DNA from: DASUCS01 sp041166385
Lineage (GTDB): Bacteria; Actinomycetota; Acidimicrobiia; Acidimicrobiales; JACDCH01
DNA: 64,000 bases
Direction: 5' to 3'
NCBI GenBank assembly: GCA_041166385.1
Contig: JBEEFW010000031.1
Location: 29,723 to 93,722, forward strand
Shown in pieces: positions 17,969 to 25,833 of this stretch. A model generated the notes under the pieces. That model was not told the origin of the DNA, searched no databases, and saw only the letters and a program-made list of their open reading frames with translations. Numbering within the stretch: position 1 is the stretch's first letter; each line of letters begins with the position of its first letter. Both the position numbers and the translations under genes were made by a program.

Positions 17969-19141
17969 ATGGACTTGGCGCCCACGGCCGAACAGGAGGA
18001 GTTCCGCGCGGAATGCCGCACGTGGCTGCGTGCGCACCTGCCCTGGGAGTACGGCAAGGGCTTCCCGCCCCGCTTCGACGACCTCGCCGAAGAGGTCGCG
18101 TTCCTGCGCACGTGGCAGGAGCAGTTGGCCGGCGCCCGCCTCGTCGGGGTGACGTGGCCGGTCGAGTACGGGGGCCGGGCCGCGGGACCGCTGTACAACT
18201 TCGTCGTACAGGAAGAGTTGGCGCGCGCCCGCGCGCCGGAGCTCGTCGGTCGCATCGGCATCAACCTCGTCGGGCCGACGCTGCTGGCGCATGCCACCGC
18301 CCAGCAGCGCACCCGGTGGCTGCCGAAGATCCTGCGAGCGGACGAGCTGTGGTGCCAGCTGTTCAGCGAGCCGAGCGCGGGCAGCGACCTCGCCAGCGTC
18401 AAGACACGCGGCACTCGCGCGGACGGCGGTTGGATCGTCAACGGCCAGAAGGTGTGGACGTCGTACGCGCAGTTCGCCGACTGGGGCCTGTGCCTGGCCC
18501 GAACGGATGCCGACGCGCCGAAACACAAAGGCATCTCCGCGCTGGTGATCGACATGCGGGCGCCGGGGGTCGAGGTGCGGCCGCTCGTGCAGTCCACAGG
18601 CGACGCCGAGTTCAACGAAGTCTTCTTCGACGACGTGTTCGTGCCGGACGATCAGGTGATCGGCGCGGTCAACGACGGCTGGCGCGTGTCGTCGTCCACG
18701 CTCACGCACGAGCGCGGCACGAACCCACGGCAGCTCGTGCTGCACATCCAGCTGCTCGAGGAGTTGCTGAAGCTCGCCATCGAGAGCGGCGCGTACGACG
18801 ACCATCGCCTCGGACAGCGCCTGGCGCAGGCCTACGTCGAGGTGCGGCTCTTCCAGCTGCACAATTGGCGCTCGCTGTCTCGCCTCGAGCACGGTCGCGA
18901 GCTCGGGCCCGAGGGATCCGCGTTGAAGCTCTACTGGAGCGAGATGAGCAAGCGTCTGCACGACACCGCGATGGCGGTGCTCGGCCCGTCGGCTCCGCTG
19001 TGGCGCGGCGCGGAAGACAACCCGGGTGACGGACGCTGGCAACGCAGCTGGCTCTACTACCAGTCGTCGTCGATCTTCGCGGGCACCAACGAGATCCAGC
19101 GCAACATCATTGGCGAGCGGGTGCTGGGATTGCCGAGATGA
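17969..19141 (+). CDS. Acyl-CoA dehydrogenase family protein, larger subunit type
   Basis: A 390-residue FadE protein: LRAHLPWEYG near the N-terminus, GVTWPVEYGGRAAGPLYNFV at about residue 54, the FAD-contacting LFSEPSAGSDLASVKTRG near 128, VNGQKVWTSYAQFADWG, then FNEVFFDDVFVPDDQVIG and the C-terminal SSSIFAGTNEIQRNIIGERV. It introduces the alpha-beta double bond in acyl-CoA using FAD and electron-transfer flavoprotein. Together with the divergent short FadE at 16908 it probably forms a heteromeric enzyme. ATG start, almost leaderless. The CoA-transferase gene overlaps its stop by four bases, starting a chain of coupled genes to 21796. Confidence 0.9.
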   Translation: MDLAPTAEQEEFRAECRTWLRAHLPWEYGKGFPPRFDDLAEEVAFLRTWQEQLAGARLVGVTWPVEYGGRAAGPLYNFVVQEELARARAPELVGRIGINLVGPTLLAHATAQQRTRWLPKILRADELWCQLFSEPSAGSDLASVKTRGTRADGGWIVNGQKVWTSYAQFADWGLCLARTDADAPKHKGISALVIDMRAPGVEVRPLVQSTGDAEFNEVFFDDVFVPDDQVIGAVNDGWRVSSSTLTHERGTNPRQLVLHIQLLEELLKLAIESGAYDDHRLGQRLAQAYVEVRLFQLHNWRSLSRLEHGRELGPEGSALKLYWSEMSKRLHDTAMAVLGPSAPLWRGAEDNPGDGRWQRSWLYYQSSSIFAGTNEIQRNIIGERVLGLPR

Positions 19142-20322
19142 CCGGGCCGCTCGAAGGGTTGCGCGTGCTGGATCTCGGGACGCGCATCGCCGCGCCGTTC
19201 TGCGCCGGCCAGCTCGGCGAGATGGGCGCCGAGGTCATCAAGATCGAACAGCCCGGCTCCGGCGACTTCATGCGCGAGATCGGTCCGTTCCAGGATGGCT
19301 ACTCGCTCTTCTGGGCGGTCGAAGGCCGCGGGCGCAAGAGCGTCACGCTCGACCTGCGCAAGCCTGCAGGCCAGGAACTCTTTCGACGGCTCGCGGCGAC
19401 CGCCGACGTCGTCGTCGAGAACTTCCGTCCGGGCACGCTCGAGCGCTGGCACATCGCACCACCCGATCTCGATCCGCGGCTGGTCGTCGTGCGCATCTCG
19501 ACGTTCGGCCAGGACGGCCCGCTGTCCGAGCGCCCCGGGCTCGATCGCGTCGGCATCGGCTTCGGAGGACTCATGCACCTGACGGGCTACACCGACCGGC
19601 CGCCGGTGCGCGTCGGCGTCACGCTCTCCGACTACCTCACCGGTGTCTTCGCATCGCAAGCCGCCACGGCCGCGCTGTACCGGCGCGACGCGCGTGGCGG
19701 CGGCGGCGCGGTGGTCGACGCCTGCCTGTACGGCGCGGTGCTGCGCATCCTCGAGTGGACGCTGGCCGCCTACGACCGCCTCGGTGTCGTGCGGTCACGC
19801 GAGGGCAACCGGCTGGCCAACTCGGCGCCGCTCGACAACTACCCGAGCGCCGACGGCAAGTACGTGTGCATCGTCGCCGGCAGCGACGCCAACTTCGCTC
19901 GGCTCTGCAAGGCCATGGGACGCGTCGATCTGATCGACGACCCGCGCTTCGCCCGTCTCGCCGATCGCGCCGAGCGCAGCGACGAGATCAACAACCTCGT
20001 CGCCGAATGGACGCGCTCGCTCTCAGCCGCCGATGTCGAGGCGGCGTGCGTCGCCCACGACGTTCCCGTCGCCACCGCCTACACGGCGGTCGACATCTTC
20101 GATGACCCGCACATCGCGGCCCGCGGCGACCTCATCACGGTCGCCGACCCAGTCATCGGCGATGTCCGTCAGCAGGCACCGTTCCCGCGGTTCGTCGGTA
20201 CGCCGGTCGAGGCGCCGAGTGGCGCCCCGCGCCTCGGCGAGCACACCCGCGAGGTGCTGTCGTCGTTGCTCGATCTCGACGACGCCGAACTCGACCGGCT
20301 CGCTACAGAGCACATCACGTGA
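19138..20322 (+). CDS. CaiB/BaiF family CoA-transferase (class III)
   Basis: A 394-residue class III CoA-transferase. LEGLRVLDLGTRIAAPFCAG opens the protein, GAEVIKIEQPGSGDFMRE follows at about residue 36, the SVTLDLRKPAGQELF segment at about 60, and VVVRISTFGQDGPLSERPG near 115. The catalytic Asp of the family sits in the VVDACLYGAVL region (about residue 200). These enzymes move CoA between acids through an Asp-CoA thioester; many actinobacterial copies work on cholesterol- or bile-acid-like acids, some as racemases. ATGA overlaps with the dehydrogenase before and GTGA overlap with the DUF35 gene after it show tight coupling. Confidence 0.92.
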   Translation: MTGPLEGLRVLDLGTRIAAPFCAGQLGEMGAEVIKIEQPGSGDFMREIGPFQDGYSLFWAVEGRGRKSVTLDLRKPAGQELFRRLAATADVVVENFRPGTLERWHIAPPDLDPRLVVVRISTFGQDGPLSERPGLDRVGIGFGGLMHLTGYTDRPPVRVGVTLSDYLTGVFASQAATAALYRRDARGGGGAVVDACLYGAVLRILEWTLAAYDRLGVVRSREGNRLANSAPLDNYPSADGKYVCIVAGSDANFARLCKAMGRVDLIDDPRFARLADRAERSDEINNLVAEWTRSLSAADVEAACVAHDVPVATAYTAVDIFDDPHIAARGDLITVADPVIGDVRQQAPFPRFVGTPVEAPSGAPRLGEHTREVLSSLLDLDDAELDRLATEHIT

Positions 20323-20684
20323 TCGAGTTGCTCGAGGTCGACGGCGACGACGTGCGCCTTGTCGGTGGCTACTCGCCCACGAGCGGTCATCACCACTTCC
20401 CCGTCGCGCCCGTTTGCCCGTACACCGGGGCGGACGACGTCGAACGCGTCACACTGCCCACCACCGGAACACTGTGGGCGTGGACCGCGGTCACGACCGC
20501 GCCGCCCGGCTACGAGGGACCGATCCCCTACGGCTTCGGCGTCGTCGAACTCGACGGCATCGGCCTGCGCGTCGTGGGTCGCCTGACGGAACCTGACCCG
20601 AGCGCGCTGCGGGACGGTCAGCCGATGCGCGTGATCGCAGAAGCGATCGGCGATCTCACCGTGTGGGCGTTCACGCCGTCATGA
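20319..20684 (+). CDS. DUF35 OB-fold protein with reduced zinc ribbon
   Basis: A 121-residue protein. The N-terminus corresponds to the rubredoxin-like zinc ribbon of DUF35 proteins, but only one Cys is left (HHFPVAPVCPYTGADDVERV), so metal binding is doubtful. The OB-fold half has TLPTTGTLWAWTAVTTAPPG, IPYGFGVVELDGIGLRVVGR and DGQPMRVI, as in the family. DUF35 proteins pair with thiolase-like partners: in steroid side-chain degradation the ChsH2 DUF35 part binds the Ltp2 aldolase. Here the lipid-transfer-type thiolase gene follows with an ATGA overlap, which supports such a pair. GTG start overlapping the upstream stop. Confidence 0.82.
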   Translation: MIELLEVDGDDVRLVGGYSPTSGHHHFPVAPVCPYTGADDVERVTLPTTGTLWAWTAVTTAPPGYEGPIPYGFGVVELDGIGLRVVGRLTEPDPSALRDGQPMRVIAEAIGDLTVWAFTPS

Positions 20685-21796
20685 GTGTCGAGATCAGCGG
20701 CGCGGGGATCCACCCCTTCGGCCGCTTCGACGACCGGACGGTCACCGACATGGGTGTGGCCGCGGTCCGTGACGCGCTCGCCGACGCCGGCAACCCGCGC
20801 ATCGACGCCGCGTTCTGCGGCACCGCGTACTCGGGAGTCGCCGCCGGTCACCGCGTGCTCGGCCAGCTCGCTCGCACCGGCATCCCGATCGTCGACGTCG
20901 AAGCGGGCTGCGCCAGCGGCGCGGCAGCGTTGTCACTCGCCGCGGGTGTGATTCGAAGTGGCGAGCGTGACTGTGTGCTCGTGTTCGGGATGGAGAAGAT
21001 GCCCAAGGGCATGATCCGATCGTCGTTCTTCGAGCCGTGGCAAGAGCAAGCGGGCCTCTCGCCGGCACCGGCGTACTTCGCGCTCCGCGCGCAGCGACTC
21101 ATGCGCGAAGCCGGACTGACCAAGGATGACTTCGCCTCGGTCGTCGTGAAGAACCGGCGCAACGGCGTCGAGAACCCGAACGCAATGTTCCGCAAGCCGG
21201 TGACGGCGGAAGAGGTGCTCGCGTCGCGCGTCGTGTCCGAGCCGCTGCATCTCTGGATGCTGTGCTCGCCGAACGAGGGCGCGGCCGCGGTCGTGCTGCG
21301 GCGCGGCACCGAGGGCATCCAGTTGCGCGCCGCGTGCCTGCGATCGCATCTGCCGGGAAGCGTGCTGGCGGAATCGACCCCGATGGCCGGCATCGACGAC
21401 CGCAACATCACGCCACCGAGCGCGCTGGCGGCCGACGATGCGTACGCCGCCGCGGGCATCGGCCCCGAAGAGATCGACGTGGTCGAGTGTCAGGACACCG
21501 ATGCCGCCCGCGAGCTGCTCACGTACGAGGAGCTGCGGCTGTGCGCGCCAGGTGAGCAGGCCAAGCTCCTGCGCTCGGGTGAGGTGGAGCTGGGCGGCCG
21601 TCGGCCCGTGAATCCGAGCGGCGGGTTGCTGTCGAAGGGCGAGCCCCTCGGTGCGTCGGCCATTGGCCAGGTGGTCGAACTGGTGCACCAGTTGCGGGGC
21701 GAGGCGGGCGCTCGCCAGGTAGCCGGGGCCCGGACGGCGCTGGCCCACACGGTCGGCCGCGGCGCCAATGCCAGCGTGGTGATCCTCACCCGATGA
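20681..21796 (+). CDS. Thiolase-like protein of the lipid-transfer protein (SCP-x/Ltp) type
   Basis: A 371-residue thiolase-fold protein. The N-terminal half has EISGAGIHPFGRF, a nucleophile loop VEAGCASGAAALSLA with Cys at about residue 76, and VFGMEKMPKG. The C-terminal half reads NPSGGLLSKGEPLGASAIGQ: the thiolase GHP motif has become GEP, and the last catalytic Cys is absent (HTVGRGANASVV). Loss of the His and second Cys argues against ordinary thiolysis or condensation; Ltp2-like proteins with a DUF35 partner instead do retro-aldol cleavage of hydroxyacyl-CoA. ATG start overlaps the DUF35 stop. Last gene of the 17969-21796 unit. Confidence 0.85.
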   Translation: MSVEISGAGIHPFGRFDDRTVTDMGVAAVRDALADAGNPRIDAAFCGTAYSGVAAGHRVLGQLARTGIPIVDVEAGCASGAAALSLAAGVIRSGERDCVLVFGMEKMPKGMIRSSFFEPWQEQAGLSPAPAYFALRAQRLMREAGLTKDDFASVVVKNRRNGVENPNAMFRKPVTAEEVLASRVVSEPLHLWMLCSPNEGAAAVVLRRGTEGIQLRAACLRSHLPGSVLAESTPMAGIDDRNITPPSALAADDAYAAAGIGPEEIDVVECQDTDAARELLTYEELRLCAPGEQAKLLRSGEVELGGRRPVNPSGGLLSKGEPLGASAIGQVVELVHQLRGEAGARQVAGARTALAHTVGRGANASVVILTR

Positions 21797-21819
21797 TCGT
21801 GAGTGCTTGAATCTCCGCC

Positions 21820-22488
21820 GTGCGCCGGGCCCTCGTACTAGCCGCAGTCCTGTTCGCGTTCCTCGTGCCGGCGCCATCGGCGCGGGCCGCAACACAGACG
21901 ATTCAGATCAACAGTGGATCGCCAAACCCGAACCCGGCGAACATCAACCCGGGCGACAGGGTCAAGTGGCACAGCCAAGACGGCGTGGCGTACACGGTCA
22001 TCGCGGAAGGCGCCACCATTGAGGTTCCCGCAGGTGGCGATTCCCAGCTGCAGGGTCCGTTCGATGCCGGAACCTACGACTACACCGTGAAAGACAAGGA
22101 CGGCAACAACACCGTCGGATTAGGCCAGATCGTCGCCGAGGAGCCCGCAACCACCACGACGACGCTGGCGCCGACGACCACGAAACCGACGACGACCACG
22201 TCGAGCAGTACAACGACATCCACGTCGTCCACGACCACGACCAGTTCGTCGACGACCACGACGACCAGGCCGATCTCGAGTTTCAGCGGGCCGGTCTCGG
22301 TCAACGACGGCGGCAAGAGCGGAGGCTCGTCTGCGCTGCCGTTGATCCTCGGCGGACTCGTCGTCGTCGCGGCACTTGCAGGGCTCGCGTACTGGCTGTG
22401 GTGGCGCAGCGGTGAGCCGTACGACGAAGACGACGGACCAGACTGGACCCAGGAACCACCGCCGACGGTCCAGGGGCCGCGCATCTGA
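21820..22488 (+). CDS. Exported cupredoxin-fold protein lacking copper ligands, membrane-anchored
   Basis: A 222-residue protein: signal peptide (RRALVLAAVLFAFLVPAPSA, cleavage after ARA), a plastocyanin-like domain (residues 25-110: NINPGDRVKWHSQDGVAYTV, PFDAGTYDYTVKD), a Thr/Ser linker (residues 113-150) and a C-terminal hydrophobic helix LILGGLVVVAALAGLAYWLW, then an acidic tail. In its neighbour the first ligand is the His of NTAHTV and the others come in YHCRVHGQAM; here these positions are GVAYTV and YDYTVKDKDG, so no type 1 copper site remains. GTG start. The next gene begins two bases after the stop; the two look like a duplicated pair. Confidence 0.8.
   Translation: MRRALVLAAVLFAFLVPAPSARAATQTIQINSGSPNPNPANINPGDRVKWHSQDGVAYTVIAEGATIEVPAGGDSQLQGPFDAGTYDYTVKDKDGNNTVGLGQIVAEEPATTTTTLAPTTTKPTTTTSSSTTTSTSSTTTTSSSTTTTTRPISSFSGPVSVNDGGKSGGSSALPLILGGLVVVAALAGLAYWLWWRSGEPYDEDDGPDWTQEPPPTVQGPRI
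22140..22280 (+). repeat. Thr/Ser-rich linker-coding low-complexity tract
   Basis: Repeated ACG/ACC/TCG codons (ACGACCACG units) encode the wall-spanning linker of the first cupredoxin-like protein; a shorter tract of the same kind occurs at 22845-22935 in the second. Confidence 0.8.
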
Positions 22489-22490
22489 CG

Positions 22491-23114
22491 ATGCGGCGAC
22501 TCGCGGGGATCGCGTTGGTACTGGGGGCCATCGTGGTTCCGATGGTTTCGGCGCGTGCCGCGACGGCCGACGTCGAGATCAGGAACAGCAGCTACCTGCC
22601 GACGGAAATGACGATCACGGCGGGCGACACAGTGACGTGGACGAACTTCGACAACACGGCGCACACCGTGACATCGGACGACGGGTCCTTCGACTCGAAC
22701 CCAACGTGCTCGCAGGTCACGATGCTCAGTTGCATGAACGGCGGGGCGACGTACCCCCACGCGTTCAACACGACGGGCAGGTTCACGTATCACTGCCGAG
22801 TGCACGGACAGGCGATGACCGGCACGATCATCGTCCAGAGCAGGGCGACGACCACCTCCACTACGACGACCACCGTCGCGACCACCTCGACGTTGGAGAC
22901 GACCACCTCGCTCTCGAGCGAGCAGTCGACCATCACGCAGGCGTTGTTGCCCGAGCTCCCCGGTACGACCAAGGTCGCGTTGCCGAAGTCGATCATCCGG
23001 TCGAAGCAGGACGACGACATGCGCCCATGGGCGCTCGCCGCGGTGATGATCGCCGGCACGACAACGATCGCGGGGATTGTCCTCGTCCGCCGTGGCCGAG
23101 TCCCGTTCGGATGA
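22491..23114 (+). CDS. Exported type 1 copper protein (plastocyanin/azurin-like), membrane-anchored
   Basis: A 207-residue protein: signal peptide (LAGIALVLGAIVVPMVSA), a cupredoxin domain (residues 25-120) with VTWTNFDNTAHTVTSDDG giving the first His ligand and FTYHCRVHGQAMTGTIIV giving Cys, His and Met ligands, so a complete blue-copper site is visible. NPTCSQ and LSCMNGG add a possible disulphide. A Thr/Ser-rich linker follows, then RPWALAAVMIAGTTTIAGIVLV as membrane anchor. Probably an electron carrier on the outer face of the membrane. ATG start two bases after the previous gene; both may be on one transcript. Confidence 0.87.
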   Translation: MRRLAGIALVLGAIVVPMVSARAATADVEIRNSSYLPTEMTITAGDTVTWTNFDNTAHTVTSDDGSFDSNPTCSQVTMLSCMNGGATYPHAFNTTGRFTYHCRVHGQAMTGTIIVQSRATTTSTTTTTVATTSTLETTTSLSSEQSTITQALLPELPGTTKVALPKSIIRSKQDDDMRPWALAAVMIAGTTTIAGIVLVRRGRVPFG

Positions 23115-23170
23115 GACCGGGGCACACCGGGTAGCTCCCGTCGAAGCGCGGCAGAAGCTCGGGGGAGTTC

Positions 23171-23389
23171 ATGGCCCAGAACGTAAGCAAGCCGGCTGCC
23201 GAGAACGTTGTCATGGCGTACGCCGTGGAGATCTCCATCCCCGTTGGCAAGGAAGCCGGGCCTGACATCGACTTCGCGTCCTACGGCGGTGAGATCGTCC
23301 GCGACGCGATCGCCGGCTGGGGGATTCCGGTGGTGCGCATCGTGCACCTCGGAGACCCCGACAAGATTTTTCCCGACGCGAAGTCCTAG
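23171..23389 (+). CDS. Small hypothetical protein, 72 residues
   Basis: I do not recognise this protein. It has a convincing ribosome site (GGGGGAG) six bases before the ATG. The sequence is soluble, mildly acidic, with VVMAYAVEISIPVGKEAG and GGEIVRDAIAGWGIPVVRIV, which would suit a small alpha/beta fold. No Cys, no signal peptide. It follows the copper protein gene by 56 bases and its stop overlaps the convergent dehydrogenase gene by four bases. Confidence 0.6.
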   Translation: MAQNVSKPAAENVVMAYAVEISIPVGKEAGPDIDFASYGGEIVRDAIAGWGIPVVRIVHLGDPDKIFPDAKS

Positions 23390-24480
23390 ACCGCGCCGAC
23401 GACCAGATCGGCGAGGCGCTCCCGCTGCCAGCCCTGGTAGCCGAGCAACAAGTCCGTCTGCTTGGCCCTCCGGTAGAAGAGGTGGGCGTCGCAGTCCCAC
23501 GTGAAGCCGACGCCGCCATGGATCTGAATGCACTCGGCCGTCACGTCGTTGGCTGCTTCGGCGGCGTACGCCTTGGCCATCGCCGCCGCTTCCGCACGCA
23601 CGGGCTCCTCCGCATCCGACGCCCATGCGGCGTAGTGCGTGCCGACCCGCGACAGCTCGAGGCGATGCAGCATGTCGGCGGCCTTGTGCTTGATCACCTG
23701 GAACGTGGCGATCGGCCGATCGAACTGCACGCGCACCTTGGCGTACTCCACCGCGAGCAGGTTTGCTGTCTCCATCCCGCCGACGAGCTCGGCGCACAGC
23801 GCGACGTTCGTGTCGTCAACGATGCGTTGCCACACGCTCGTCTGATCGCCCGACGGACCGACGGGTTGCGCTTCGTGCGCGTCGAATGCCAAGCGCGCCA
23901 CCTTGCGCGTGACGTCCCATGACGGGACGAGCTCACCCGACGGCGCCTCGACCAGGAACGTGCCGATCCCCTGCTCCGTGCGGGCCACGACGAGCGCCCA
24001 GTCGGCAGTGTGACCGTCGAGCACGACGGGCTTCGTGCCGGTGAGCTTCCAGCGTCCGGCCTTGCGCACGGCACGTGTGCGTACTCGCGTGACCGGGTCG
24101 CCGGCGCCGACTTCCTCCAATGCGACGGTGCCGCGCGTCGCGCCGGACGCAAGCGACGCGAGTTGATCGCTCAAGCCGAGATGCTTCGCCGCCAACGTCG
24201 CGAACACCGATGACGAGAAGTACGGACCGGGGAACGGGACGCGTCCCATCTCCTCCATCACCACGACGAGGTCGACGAGACCGAGCCCGAGTCCACCGTC
24301 GGCCTCGGGCACGAGCAACGCCGGCCAGCCGAGCTCGACGAGCTGATCCCACACCTCGTCGGTGAACCCGCGCTCGTCGTCGATCATCGCCCGCACGTAG
24401 CTCGACGGGCTCTCCCGCTCCATGAAGGAGCGGACCGTACGCCGCAATTCGTCTTGATCCGCGTTGAAGGTGAAGTCCAC
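23386..24480 (-). CDS. Acyl-CoA dehydrogenase family protein, smaller subunit type (second pair)
   Basis: A 364-residue FadE-like protein. VDFTFNADQDELRRTVRSFM starts it, LGWPALLVPEADGGLGLGLV follows near residue 48, a degenerate middle domain with GAGDPVTRVRTRAV, then VEYAKVRVQFDRPIATFQVI and the closing ECIQIHGGVGFTWDCDAHLF. As in the 16908/17969 pair, the short protein is encoded divergently from a full-length FadE (24537), so a heteromeric alpha2beta2 enzyme is likely. GTG start. The TGACRY operator at 24506 lies in the 56-base gap between the two starts. Confidence 0.85.
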   Translation of the reverse strand: MDFTFNADQDELRRTVRSFMERESPSSYVRAMIDDERGFTDEVWDQLVELGWPALLVPEADGGLGLGLVDLVVVMEEMGRVPFPGPYFSSSVFATLAAKHLGLSDQLASLASGATRGTVALEEVGAGDPVTRVRTRAVRKAGRWKLTGTKPVVLDGHTADWALVVARTEQGIGTFLVEAPSGELVPSWDVTRKVARLAFDAHEAQPVGPSGDQTSVWQRIVDDTNVALCAELVGGMETANLLAVEYAKVRVQFDRPIATFQVIKHKAADMLHRLELSRVGTHYAAWASDAEEPVRAEAAAMAKAYAAEAANDVTAECIQIHGGVGFTWDCDAHLFYRRAKQTDLLLGYQGWQRERLADLVVGAV

Positions 24481-24505
24481 GGCGACGCCTACCCGAGCCC
24501 GAAAC

Positions 24506-24521
24506 CTGACATGGGCGTCAT
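24506..24521. promoter_or_regulatory. TGACRY palindromic operator, site 3
   Basis: CTGACATGGGCGTCAT between divergent dehydrogenase genes; the outer base pair is not symmetrical here but TGAC/GTCA is. TACGTT (24524-24529) follows after two bases, seven bases before the ATG at 24537. Confidence 0.62.
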
Positions 24522-24536
24522 GGTACGTTGACCGCG

Positions 24537-25763
24537 ATGGACTTTGCCCACACGGCCGACGACATCGCGTTCCGCGACGAGTTGCGACTGTGGCTCGACG
24601 ACAACCTGCCGAAGTTCCTGGCGGAGTGGGGCGAGCAGGATCCTGCGACCGCGGACCCCGATGGTTCACCGGGCGCGCACGGGATCATGGGCGCGATGGA
24701 GCGCCGCCGGGCGTGGCAGCGCAAGCTCAACGAAGGGCGGTGGGCGGCGATCAACTGGCCGCTCGAGTGGGGTGGCCGGGCCGCGACCGTCACGCAGAAC
24801 GTCATCTACTCCGAGGAGATGGCCAAGGCGCGGGCGCCGGGCATCTACAACGCCAACGGCCTGTGGCAGATCGGCCCGATGATCATCCGTTGGGGTGACG
24901 ACGAGCAGAAGATGCAGTGGGTCCCCAACATCCTCAATGCCGACGATCACTGGTGCCAGGGCTTCAGCGAGCCGCAGGCCGGTTCCGATCTCGCCAACCT
25001 GCGCACGACCGCCGTGGCCGACGGCAAGGACTACGTCCTCAACGGACAGAAGATCTGGATCTCCACCGCGCACATCGCCAAGTGGGGACTGTTCCTCGTG
25101 CGCACCGATCCCACCGCGATCGAGCGGGGCGTCAAGCACGAAGGCATCACGGCGCTGATCGTCGACATGGAAGCCGACGGCATCGAGTGCCGCCCGATCC
25201 GCGACGTCACCGGCGAAGAGATGTTCAACGAAGTCTTCTTCACCGATGCCCGCGTTCCGGTGAAGTACCGCCTCGGCGACGAAGGCGCCGGCTGGTCCGT
25301 CGCGATGGGCACGCTCGGCCACGAGCGCGTCGGCACCGCCGGCCTCGCCATCACGATGAAGGCCGACCTCGAGTCGATGGTGTCACTGGCGCGTGCCGTC
25401 AACCCCGACGCGTTGCGCGACCCCGGGCTGCGCGAGCGCATCGCCCGCGCCCACACCGACATCGAATACACACGGCTGCTCAACTACCGGGCGCTCTCCA
25501 AGATCCTCAAGGGCGAGCCGAACTGGCCGGAAGTACCGCTGGCGAAGCTCCAGTGGAGCCACCTCGCGCAAACGCTCGCCGACCTGGCGTGTGATCTCCT
25601 CGGCCCCTCGGCCGTTCTTGCGAAGGGCGGCCCCGACGCGATCGACGGCGGCGCGTGGAACCGGCTCTACGTCTTCCAGCGCTACACCTCGATCGGCGCC
25701 GGCACCACCGAGGTGCAGAAGAACATCATCAGCGACAAAGCGATCAAGCTCCCCCGCCGCTGA
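24537..25763 (+). CDS. Acyl-CoA dehydrogenase family protein, larger subunit type (second pair)
   Basis: A 408-residue FadE. LWLDDNLPKFLAEWGEQDPA near the start, AAINWPLEWGGRAATVTQNV at about residue 68, GFSEPQAGSDLANLRTTAV for FAD contact near 140, LNGQKIWISTAHIAKWG, FNEVFFTDARVPVKYRLG, and the C-terminal YTSIGAGTTEVQKNIISDKA in which the usual GTNEIQ is GTTEVQ. It has an extra segment of about 20 residues in the N-terminal helical domain. Partner of the short FadE at 23386. The ATG at 24537 is used because the TACGTT box leaves no room for the TTG at 24528. Controlled by operator site 3. Confidence 0.9.
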   Translation: MDFAHTADDIAFRDELRLWLDDNLPKFLAEWGEQDPATADPDGSPGAHGIMGAMERRRAWQRKLNEGRWAAINWPLEWGGRAATVTQNVIYSEEMAKARAPGIYNANGLWQIGPMIIRWGDDEQKMQWVPNILNADDHWCQGFSEPQAGSDLANLRTTAVADGKDYVLNGQKIWISTAHIAKWGLFLVRTDPTAIERGVKHEGITALIVDMEADGIECRPIRDVTGEEMFNEVFFTDARVPVKYRLGDEGAGWSVAMGTLGHERVGTAGLAITMKADLESMVSLARAVNPDALRDPGLRERIARAHTDIEYTRLLNYRALSKILKGEPNWPEVPLAKLQWSHLAQTLADLACDLLGPSAVLAKGGPDAIDGGAWNRLYVFQRYTSIGAGTTEVQKNIISDKAIKLPRR

Positions 25764-25833
25764 ACCGGGTCCCAGATCAGAGCTGGGTGGTCATGCCAAA
25801 CTGTCGGTCCTCACGAGCAGAAGGAGCCGGGCG

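Noticed and set aside
22140..22280. Repetitive tract that might be taken for a CRISPR-like or tandem repeat array
   Set aside because: Irregular ACG/ACC/TCG codons in frame encode a Thr/Ser linker; no spacers.
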